Below, piece after piece: positions 23,806-30,759 of a stretch of DNA of 51,669 nt (its first letter is position 1; each line of letters opens with the position of its first letter). Below the pieces are notes generated by a model. That model was not told where the DNA came from, made no database searches, and saw only the letters and a program-made list of their open reading frames with translations. The stretch comes from an uncultured Bacteroidales bacterium (GTDB lineage Bacteria; Bacteroidota; Bacteroidia; Bacteroidales; ML635J-15), in assembly GCA_937899245.1 (NCBI GenBank), contig CALDKB010000052.1:1-51669 (forward strand). The letters are read 5' to 3'. The translations under genes and the position numbers were made by a program.

Positions 23806-24885
23806 GTCGCAAAAAGAGACCTGAAATCCTTGTAAGTTGTTGATTTTTATTTGTATTATAGCAGTCAAAACATTTATGACAAAAAAAATGCTTTCATTGC
23901 GGGTCGAACAACACGATAAAAAAGGGTCGCGAGAATGGCCATCAAAGATGGTATTGCAAGGATTGCAAACGATATTTCGTCGGGCATCATAGGCTGACAG
24001 ACTACGAGGTTAACTCCGCTTTTGCGCAAGGAAATCTTACAGCAAAAGATCTTGCTTCAAAATTTGATGTTTCAAGGAGCACAATTCATCGCCATCTTGC
24101 CAGCAAGTATTGTTATGCTTTGCCAAATAAAGCAGGACGATATGTCATTGTTATGATGGATGCGACATACTGGGGCCGTCGTTTTGGCGTAGTCATATTC
24201 AAGGATGCCATAGAAGGTGATGTCCTCTGGTACAAGTTCATTTATAAGCGAGAGACTGTAGCCGACTACAAAGAGGGGGTAGACTATCTGGCATTGCATG
24301 GTTTTACCATTCTGGCAGTTGTCTGTGATGGTCTCAAGGGGCTGAGGAGTATTTTCCCTGAATGCAAGTTTCAGTTGTGCCAGTTCCATCAGGTAATGGC
24401 GGTAAAGACAAAACTTACGCTACATCCGAAACTGGAAGCTTCCATAGAGTTGCTGGAACTTTCGCGGTTGCTTTGCCATACGGACAAGGAATCGTTTGTC
24501 GGTGCATTTGGAGAATGGGAAGAGAAATGGCATGATTTCCTTCTTGAGAGAAGCGCTGATGCCAATGGGAAAACCCACTATGTACACAAAAACTTGCGTA
24601 GTGCGTATTTAAGCCTGAAGAGAAATATGCCGTGGCTGTGGACATGGTACGACTTCCCGGAACTAAATATCCCAAAACACAAACAATGCTTTGGAATCGC
24701 TAAACTCGGATTTGAAAGCAAAACTTAATCTGCACAAGGGCATCAGCCTGGAACGTAGAAAAGTGTTTATCCAAGATTTTTTGAAAGCACATAAGCCTTT
24801 GAAAAAGAAATAGTTCAAGCTTGTTTTAGGTCTCTTTTTGACACAGATAACATTTTCAAAGCAATTTCAGGTCTCTTTTTGACAC
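23806..24885 (+). mobile_element. IS256-type insertion sequence (variant zinc-ribbon type), degraded
   Basis: Imperfect terminal inverted repeats: GTCGCAAAAAGAGACCTGAA at the left (23806) and GTGTCAAAAAGAGACCTGAA as reverse complement of the right end (24864-24885). A second inward copy of AGGTCTCTTTTTGACACA lies at 24828. No target-site duplication can be seen (TTCCGGCTTAA on the left, ATACGCCAGA on the right), so one flank may have been rearranged after insertion. Its left neighbour is the pcp fragment. Confidence 0.8.
23876..24813 (+). pseudogene. Transposase of the IS256-type element, two frameshifts
   Basis: The protein is recognisable along its whole length: N-terminal zinc ribbon (CFHCGSNNT... 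WYCKDCKRYF), helix-turn-helix (LTAKDLASKFDVSRSTIHRH), DDE-type core with VIVMMDATYWGRR and VVCDGLKGL, and C-terminal LNLHKGISLERRKVF. Two single-base shifts break it: one at the run of eight A (23881-23888) after the ATG, the other at AAAA near 24674-24677. Removing one A at each place restores one frame from 23876 to the stop at 24811-24813. Both being homopolymer runs, sequencing error is possible. Confidence 0.8.
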
Positions 24886-24925
24886 ATACGCCAGATTTCC
24901 TCATTCAAGCAACATTACCCCACAG

Positions 24926-24957
24926 ACTCCCGTTTTTAGAAAGGCGGGAGTTTTTTT
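24926..24957 (+). terminator. Terminator right of the IS
   Basis: ACTCCCG / CGGGAGT with a 12-base loop and seven T. It could end transcription running out of the IS, or belong to a lost gene. Confidence 0.75.
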
Positions 24958-24979
24958 GTGTTATCTACAAGAAAAAATA

Positions 24980-25447
24980 TTACTCCCACATTGCTTCAAA
25001 AAGCTCCGAAAGTTCCATAATGGCATTGGATGCAAGTGGATTGTCTGCATACGAAAGCAGCGAAGCGCAAAAATTATCAACTACAGGAAAATCAAATTTT
25101 ACAATACCAGTTCCGGCTGCAAGATTTCTGTACCAGATGTCAAACAAACGCATCCTGCCACTTGATGAACCGTCAAGCGATTCACAAACAAACAGCAACA
25201 CATCACGGTTATCTGTCCAGAAATCAGCAAGTATGGCTTTGATTGTGTGCCTAATTCTCATGTCGGCAGGAGGTCTTTCGCCGCGACACTCAAATCCGAA
25301 CTCATATACTAGACACGATTCTATCTCATGATGACGATGAAAATATGCATAGTATTCTACACCAGCATCAGAAACAAACGAGTAGCCATCCGCATCCTTA
25401 ACGTATTGATAATGGGTTGACAAGGTCGATTCCGCGCTCATCTGCAA
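24980..25447 (-). CDS. DUF6169-like hypothetical protein
   Basis: 155 residues if read from ATG 25447, but the family usually begins near HYQYVKDADGYSFVSDAGVEY, so the start may be somewhat later. Aromatic-rich N-terminus (YSFVSD.GVEYYAYFHRH) followed by alpha/beta sequence with FECRGERPPADMRIRHTIKAILADFW and a negatively charged C-terminus. I take this for the DUF6169 family, unknown function. It overlaps in part the 3' end of the small gene at 25398-25556, which precedes it on the same strand. Confidence 0.65.
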   Translation of the reverse strand: MQMSAESTLSTHYQYVKDADGYSFVSDAGVEYYAYFHRHHEIESCLVYEFGFECRGERPPADMRIRHTIKAILADFWTDNRDVLLFVCESLDGSSSGRMRLFDIWYRNLAAGTGIVKFDFPVVDNFCASLLSYADNPLASNAIMELSELFEAMWE

Positions 25448-25556
25448 CTTCTCTTAAATTGCCACCATTACGAATGCACTCGCAAAGAGCCTTCTTATCA
25501 TCAACCGCCCGACGAAAAAAGGCAACAGCTTCATCCCTTGTCCATTTCTTTTTCAT
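25398..25556 (-). CDS. Small protein (52 residues) upstream of the DUF6169-like gene
   Basis: ATG 25556 to TAA 25398-25400. Begins MKKKWTRDEAVAFFRRAV and includes KKALCECIRNGGNLREVADE, highly charged, no membrane segment. A minus-strand -7 box (TATCTTTG, 25577-25584) lies 21 bases upstream. The 3' end overlaps the DUF6169-like gene in another frame, which is the arrangement of a translationally coupled pair (for example antitoxin-toxin), but no such function is shown. Confidence 0.55.
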   Translation of the reverse strand: MKKKWTRDEAVAFFRRAVDDKKALCECIRNGGNLREVADERGIDLVNPLSIR

Positions 25557-25743
25557 GATCAGAATCATTTAACCGCTGCAAAGATAAACAATATTCCCCG
25601 ATTATTCTTACAAAATCGTTAACGAATCAAAAAATGTTTGAATATAAAAAGTTAGGACAGTGTCTGAACTTTCTTACAAAACATTTGCCCAAAGTGTTAT
25701 ATCTTATATTCTATATCGCTGATTATTTTTGACTTACAAAAAC

Positions 25744-25870
25744 TTTGTCATTTTTTCCATATTTTCACAAACTGATTTTGTCACTTTTTCCATAAATTCA
25801 AATGATAATTTTGTCATTTATTCCATAAATTTACAAACCAATTTTGTCACTTTTTTCATAAATATCTCTT
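25744..25870 (+). repeat. Four tandem 33-base repeats
   Basis: Units start at 25744, 25777, 25810 and 25843, each beginning TTTGTCA and containing TTTTTCCATAAATT-like sequence, with exactly 33-base period. Not spaced like CRISPR and with no spacers. They end about 20 bases before a 24-base palindrome and a fic-like coding remnant. An iteron-type operator upstream of a lost gene is the likeliest explanation. Confidence 0.8.
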
Positions 25871-25875
25871 ATGCG

Positions 25876-25953
25876 GAGAAAAAACTTTCTATTCTCCGCA
25901 AATTTGCGGAGAATAATGATACAGCCCTTCGCGACATCCACGACTTTATCTTC
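25876..25953 (+). pseudogene. Fragment of a Fic-protein C-terminal winged helix
   Basis: Reads LRKFAENNDTALRDIHDFI. The string TALRDIH and the 24 bases encoding it (GATACAGCCCTTCGCGACATCCAC in two pieces of 12) also occur in the gene at 26954-27769, where the Fic C-terminal domain is intact. Here it is cut off by the 3' end of mgtE on the opposite strand. Confidence 0.6.
25891..25914. other. 24-base perfect palindrome
   Basis: Two 12-base halves, ATTCTCCGCAAA and TTTGCGGAGAAT, form a perfect inverted repeat. It lies just past the 33-base repeats, at the start of the fic-like remnant. Confidence 0.8.
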
Positions 25954-25954
25954 C

Positions 25955-26152
25955 CTAGAATATTGCGAACATCTGCTTTGCGATGAGCAGATATATTATA
26001 AGTCCCATTATATCGTTGAAGGTGGTGATAAATGGTCCTGTAGCAATTGCCGGGTCAACTTTCATCTTCTTGAGAAGCAATGGGATTAAAGTTCCAAGTA
26101 CTGTTGCAAATACTATTACAGAAAGCAAGGCAGTACTTACCGACAAAGTGAG
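25955..26152 (-). pseudogene. mgtE: C-terminal fragment of MgtE-type magnesium transporter
   Basis: About 66 residues of MgtE C-terminus with its own stop: ALTLSVSTALLSVIVFATVLG, LIPLLLKKMKVDPAIATGPF and TTFNDIMGLIIYLLIA, including the DPA and TTxxD motifs of the family. The frame is cut at 26152, where the hbd duplicate begins in the other direction. Confidence 0.75.
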
Positions 26153-26852
26153 CGCAAAATTGGTTGAAAAGGGCAAGATGACTCAGGAAGCTATGGACGC
26201 TATCATGAAGAACATCGCTACAACAACCGACTATGCAACATTTGCAGATGCAGACCTCGTAATCGAAGCTGCTGTTGAAGAAATGCAGTTGAAGAAAGAC
26301 GTTTTTGGCGAACTTGACAAGATCTGCAAGCCAGAAACTATTTTCGCAACTAACTCTTCTTCGTTGTCAATTACTGAAATCGCTTCTAGCACAAGCCGTC
26401 CAAGCCAATTTATCGGTATGCACTTCTTCAACCCTGCAGACCGCATGGCATTGGTAGAAGTAATCAAAGGACAACTTACATCTGCAGAAGTTTGCAAGAC
26501 AATCGTTGACCTTTCTACATCAATTGGCAAGACTCCAGTTGAAGTAAACGAAGCTCCTGGTTTTGTTGTAAACCGTATCTTGATCCCTATGATCAACGAA
26601 GCAGTTGGTATCTTGGCAGACGGTATTGCAAGTGCAGAAGACATCGACAAGTGCATGATGCTTGGTGCAAACCACCCGATGGGTCCATTGGCATTGGCCG
26701 ACCTTATTGGTAACGATGTAAACCTTGCAATTATGGAAGTTCTTTACAAGGAATTCGGTGATCCGAAGTACAGACCGCACCCACTATTGAGAAAGATGGT
26801 ACGTGCAGGTTTGCTCGGCAGAAAGACCGGCGAAGGATTCTACAAGTACTAG
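26153..26852 (+). pseudogene. hbd: 5'-truncated duplicate of hbd
   Basis: Matches hbd bases 17553-18252 at a constant offset of 8600. The first 46 codons, including the NAD-binding GTGTMAKG motif, are missing. Bases 26153-26611 are identical to the intact copy; the last 252 bases carry about 32 differences, all synonymous. The open frame extends artificially to 25983 by reading through antisense mgtE, so the predicted 289-residue protein should not be annotated as an enzyme. Confidence 0.85.
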
Positions 26853-26859
26853 GATAAAA

Positions 26860-26903
26860 AATTCAGAAGCTCCAGAAGATATTTTCGGAGCTTCTTTTTT
26901 TTG
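26860..26903 (+). terminator. Terminator after the hbd duplicate
   Basis: Diverged copy of the terminator following hbd: CAGAAGCTCC...GGAGCTTCTTTTTT. Substitutions are in loop and stem, but pairing is kept. Confidence 0.75.
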
Positions 26904-26953
26904 AAAAAAACAATCGATTGTATTGAATCAATCGTTTCAAAAATAAATCAACT

Positions 26954-27769
26954 ATGAAAGAACTTCCGAACAGGCGTACTACACGTGCACAATGGCACGA
27001 CTACAACAGTGGCGCATACCATATAACCCTCTGCACAAGGGATAGGGCTTATAGTTTCGGTGAAATAAAAGACGGAGAAATGCATCTCTCGAATATCGGC
27101 GACTTTCTAAAGCATAGCATAGAATCAATACAGCAGCATGCTCCATACGCAGAAATACCAGTCTTCCAGATAATGCCCGACCACGTGCATCTACTGGTGA
27201 TCATACATCCTACGGAGGCCGGCAGCAAGGACGATGCATGCATCGTCCCAAGATACGATACCAGCATCGTCCCAGACATCAACCCAAAAATGAAAAAAGT
27301 CTCCGATTGCAGAGGAAAACTATCAGTAATAATCGGTGGAATAAAATCGGCAACAACGAAATACGCACACGAAAACGGAATCAACTTCGCATGGGTAACA
27401 AGATTCAACGATCAAATAAAAAAGACGACTTGCGGCAATTCGGACATCACCGAATGGCTATTGTGGTTCCTATCTTGCCTAAAGAGTGCAATGGAAAAGT
27501 CACTACAGAAAGTCAGCCGCACCATGAAAAAGACAAAGTTCTGGGACAAGCATTTCGACACGCCTATAAATGAACGACAGCGCAAGATAATAAATATGCT
27601 CTGGGACGGCTTTGATGGCAAGCTAAACACATCGAAATGGGCAAAAATCTGCAAATGTTCGCAAGATACAGCCCTTCGCGACATCCACAATCTGATAGAA
27701 AAAGGAATACTTCGCCAAACTGACGAAGGCGGCCGAAGCACAAATTACGTTCCCTGCGAAGAATATTAA
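26954..27769 (+). CDS. RAYT/IS200-like (Y1) transposase fused to a Fic-type C-terminal domain
   Basis: 271 residues. Residues 1-155 are a REP-associated tyrosine transposase: HITLCTRDR, the HUH motif in MPDHVHLLVIIHP, and GGIKSATTKYAHEN with the catalytic Tyr. From about residue 158 the sequence changes to the C-terminal part of DUF4172-type Fic proteins: SDITEWLLWFLSCL, FWDKHFDTPINERQRK and a winged helix SKWAKICKCSQDTALRDIHN plus GRSTNYV. The Fic catalytic HPFxxGNGR motif is absent. The junction lies near 27420. The frame is intact and followed by a terminator. Either a chimeric functional gene or another junction of the rearranged zone. Confidence 0.7.
   Translation: MKELPNRRTTRAQWHDYNSGAYHITLCTRDRAYSFGEIKDGEMHLSNIGDFLKHSIESIQQHAPYAEIPVFQIMPDHVHLLVIIHPTEAGSKDDACIVPRYDTSIVPDINPKMKKVSDCRGKLSVIIGGIKSATTKYAHENGINFAWVTRFNDQIKKTTCGNSDITEWLLWFLSCLKSAMEKSLQKVSRTMKKTKFWDKHFDTPINERQRKIINMLWDGFDGKLNTSKWAKICKCSQDTALRDIHNLIEKGILRQTDEGGRSTNYVPCEEY
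27229..27248. other. 20-base perfect palindrome inside the RAYT gene
   Basis: GGACGATGCATGCATCGTCC, within a variable loop of the transposase (residues KDDACIVP). CAGCATCGTCCCAGAC, a partial repeat, follows 21 bases later. Confidence 0.75.
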
Positions 27770-27770
27770 C

Positions 27771-27798
27771 AAAAAAGCGAGATTGAATCTCGCTTTTT
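27771..27798. terminator. Terminator of the RAYT-Fic gene
   Basis: AAAAAGCGAGATT / AATCTCGCTTTTT, a 13-base-pair stem with a one-to-three-base loop and T-runs on either strand. Confidence 0.8.
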
Positions 27799-27832
27799 AA
27801 TTTTATTTGCAAGAACTACAAAGTCCATACAA

Positions 27833-28633
27833 TTAGAACAATCCTGTTATCATCCTTTCAATTATTCTCATGTAACGCTTGAATTGCGCCTTTGTCATTT
27901 CCGATGATGAGTTTTCCAAATCATTGGCAATCTCAGAAGCCTTGTCAGAATATTTTTCAAAATCTTCCCAAGAACCGTCTCCACCCTCAAACATACGGCG
28001 AAGCGACTCTACAGCCATATTTACATATTTTTCGTATTCGTCGAGAGCTGCATCCAAATCTGAATCCGACGGGACATTCTTATTTTCAAGTTCTTCCTCA
28101 CTGCCGCCAGCAAAAACATCGAAAAACATATCAAAAAAACCGCCATCCAATGTATCATGCTGTTCATATCGGTACCAGCCATCGTTACCTAATGAATCAA
28201 TCATACCATACATACCCGAAAGCACATCGAAAAAATCGCCAACAAAAGATTCTCCACCAAAATCGGACTCTCCATCATAAGTCACAATTTCATCATCATA
28301 AAAAGTTGAAGACTTAGCTTCTGCATTACGCAAATACTCACGGTACGCCTGATAATCTTTCCTTGAAATTCTGTCCTCAATAGAGACAAATCGGCTCCGT
28401 TGTGCTTCATTCAAATTCATTCGATACAGTTCGCTGGCAATCCTGGCTGCCAATTCCACATCGCCCGACTTTACTGCACTTTCAAAACAATCGAGGAACA
28501 AATCGGGATTATTGCCATCATCAACTACACAAATCGCCACGTCGTTATCCACTGCGGCATATGCCGATGCAGCACTACAAGTCCCGAGCATAATGGAAAT
28601 CGCCAATTCGGCAATCAAAACTATTTTTCCCAT
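27833..28633 (-). CDS. Lipoprotein with the same C-terminal domain as at 22214-23056
   Basis: I choose ATG 28633 (MGKIVLIAELAISIMLGTC), which gives a lipoprotein signal with lipobox MLGTC; the longer frame begins at 28654. About 266 residues. The middle part is acidic (DDEIVTYDGESDFGGESFVGD) and the C-terminal 75 residues (DLDAALDEYEKYVNMAV ... MTKAQFKRYMRIIERMI) are homologous to the end of the lipoprotein at 22214. It is thus one of two paralogues that flank the rearranged zone. Function unknown. Confidence 0.7.
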   Translation of the reverse strand: MGKIVLIAELAISIMLGTCSAASAYAAVDNDVAICVVDDGNNPDLFLDCFESAVKSGDVELAARIASELYRMNLNEAQRSRFVSIEDRISRKDYQAYREYLRNAEAKSSTFYDDEIVTYDGESDFGGESFVGDFFDVLSGMYGMIDSLGNDGWYRYEQHDTLDGGFFDMFFDVFAGGSEEELENKNVPSDSDLDAALDEYEKYVNMAVESLRRMFEGGDGSWEDFEKYSDKASEIANDLENSSSEMTKAQFKRYMRIIERMITGLF

Positions 28634-28740
28634 AACCACCTGTTTTAAAATCAAAATTCAAGCAAATGTAGATTATAAAGAAATCTGCCGAACATAAAAT
28701 TTAGTTAAAAATCAGCCGCCAAGGCGAAACTACAAAATAT

Positions 28741-30567
28741 CTACTTAAGATATTTTGCAAGAAAATTTTCCATTGCATGGTAGAAATCGAAGCGGTTTTC
28801 CTCATTATGGAAACCATGACCCTCGTTATCCTTAACCATATAGTCAACCTCAACGCCACGTTTACGCAAAGCCTCAACCATCTGATCAGATTCGGCCTTA
28901 TTAACGCGAGGATCGTTGGCGCCCTGCGCAATAAATAGCGGACGGACAATCTTATCGGCATTAAGGGCCGGTGAATTTGCCGCAAGCATTTCCTTATCGG
29001 TTTCTGGATTTCCAACCTGCTCGTACATCATCTCGAGCATAGGTTTCCAATATGGCGGAATCGTATTCAGGAATGTAAACAAATTAGACACACCGACATA
29101 ATCGACAGCACAAGCAAAAAGTTCCGGAGTCTTAACCAAAGCCTGCAATGTTGCATAACCGCCATAACTTCCTCCATAAATAGCAATCCTCTTAGGATCG
29201 GAATACCCCTTGCCTATCAACCACAATACACCATCGGTAATATCGTCCTGCATGGTCTGTCCCCATTTTTTGTACGACAGTTCCAAAAATTTTCGTCCGT
29301 ATCCGGTAGAACCGCGGAAATTCATCTGAAAGACAGCATACCCCCTGTTGGCAAGGAACTGCGCCTCAGAATCGTATCCCCAGTAGTCGCGTGCCCAGGG
29401 ACCTCCATGAGGAATGACAACCGTTGGCAAATTCCTAGCAGTATCCAATGTGCATTCGTTCGGCAACGTCAAATATGATTCAATCTGCAAGCCATCACGG
29501 GTTGTATATGTCACCGGATACATCGACGACAATTCTTCTTCGCGCAACCATGGCGACAAATCGGCAATCTTGGTAATTTTATCGGCCTTCACATCATAAA
29601 AATAATACGATCCGCGCGTACGGTCGTTTCCGACATATACAATACGCATGTCCTCCGCCTTGTTTGCCGCAACTGTTCCAAACTTATAATTCGGAAATGC
29701 TTCAGCCAAACGCCTATTTATACGCTCGCTCGCCTCATCGAAGAACTTACGTACAGTATCCTTATGTGCCACATACGAAACGGAAGTCAACTTTTTGCGC
29801 AAGTTAGACCATCCGACGCCCGAAATATCATATTTATCGTTTGTGTATATTTCTTCCAATTCCTCGGCTGTAGATGGATTCATAAGCACAAGGGCAGACT
29901 TGTCGCGACCAAGATTTGTAATAGCATAAACATTCTTGTTGTCGGCTGTAAATACAAGAGCCGACACATCCTCCTTAAAAGAAGTACGGATTACAGGACG
30001 AAATTCTTCTTCCTCCGTATCTCTGTAAAGCATCTCCTGGTCGACTCCGTCGACAATGGCATAGGCGATTCGCAACTTACCCTCATGATCTGTCATCCAC
30101 GCCTGAATATTTCCGGGATTTTCGGCAAGCATTGTCATTTCCCCCGTTTTAAGGTTCAGCCTGTAAGGATCGAAAATCTCCGGATTGCGCTGATTCGTGC
30201 CAATCAAAATTTCATCCTCTACTTCCTCTAGGTCATCAATTATTTGAGTACGGACACCCTTCATATTGGTATACGGACGCATATCGCCACCATCTAAATC
30301 TACGCCATACAGCTGGTAATTCTCATCACCGCCATCATCCTTCATAAACAAGATACGCCTATTGTTCGCCCACATATATCCGTCAATATCACGCTCCTCC
30401 TCAAAAGTAATCTGGGTAACAGCATCTCCGTCCTTTTCGCGGACAAAAATATTCATTCTTGACTTGTACGGAGCCATAAATGATATATGCATTCCGTCAG
30501 GGGAAATGTCATAAGAACTTTGCTCTGAGTTCCTAAAAAATTCTTCTATAGGGATTTCTCTTGTCAT
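28741..30567 (-). CDS. S9 family serine peptidase (prolyl oligopeptidase / acylaminoacyl-peptidase type)
   Basis: 608 residues. N-terminal beta-propeller (about 1-340) with repeated blade-like motifs (for example GYMWANNRRILFM, ISPDGMHISF) and a C-terminal alpha/beta-hydrolase. Catalytic Ser in GGSYGGYATL, Asp in ANDPRVNKAES, and His in EGHGFHNEENR. There is no signal peptide, so the enzyme is likely cytosolic. The type is consistent with dipeptidyl- or acyl-peptide hydrolysis of oligopeptides, useful in a protein-fermenting anaerobe. The gene stands alone, divergent from the phosphatase gene. Confidence 0.92.
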   Translation of the reverse strand: MTREIPIEEFFRNSEQSSYDISPDGMHISFMAPYKSRMNIFVREKDGDAVTQITFEEERDIDGYMWANNRRILFMKDDGGDENYQLYGVDLDGGDMRPYTNMKGVRTQIIDDLEEVEDEILIGTNQRNPEIFDPYRLNLKTGEMTMLAENPGNIQAWMTDHEGKLRIAYAIVDGVDQEMLYRDTEEEEFRPVIRTSFKEDVSALVFTADNKNVYAITNLGRDKSALVLMNPSTAEELEEIYTNDKYDISGVGWSNLRKKLTSVSYVAHKDTVRKFFDEASERINRRLAEAFPNYKFGTVAANKAEDMRIVYVGNDRTRGSYYFYDVKADKITKIADLSPWLREEELSSMYPVTYTTRDGLQIESYLTLPNECTLDTARNLPTVVIPHGGPWARDYWGYDSEAQFLANRGYAVFQMNFRGSTGYGRKFLELSYKKWGQTMQDDITDGVLWLIGKGYSDPKRIAIYGGSYGGYATLQALVKTPELFACAVDYVGVSNLFTFLNTIPPYWKPMLEMMYEQVGNPETDKEMLAANSPALNADKIVRPLFIAQGANDPRVNKAESDQMVEALRKRGVEVDYMVKDNEGHGFHNEENRFDFYHAMENFLAKYLK

Positions 30568-30759
30568 AATTTATCGCATTAAACTTAACACAAATGTAAT
30601 ATATCATCTATTATTTTTTTGCGTCACCGGCAAAAAACATCACAAAAACCGCAAATAGTAATTAACTATTATTATTATCAACCTGTTAGCATCTATTAAT
30701 AAAAAGGACATAAAGTTTTCATTATTTTACACACATTTGTACCCTCAAAGTTCAACTAG

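Noticed and set aside
25744..25870. CRISPR array
   Set aside because: The repeats are directly tandem with no unique spacers, and no cas genes are present.
25729..25986. 85-residue frame across the 33-base repeats (11-residue repeat protein)
   Set aside because: The periodic protein follows from the 33-base DNA repeat; composition (Phe, Ile, Asn) is that of A+T-rich noncoding DNA.
25983..26852. 289-residue open frame as a second functional 3-hydroxyacyl-CoA dehydrogenase
   Set aside because: Its first 57 codons are antisense to the mgtE C-terminus, and the NAD-binding motif is missing. Only 26153-26852 is hbd.
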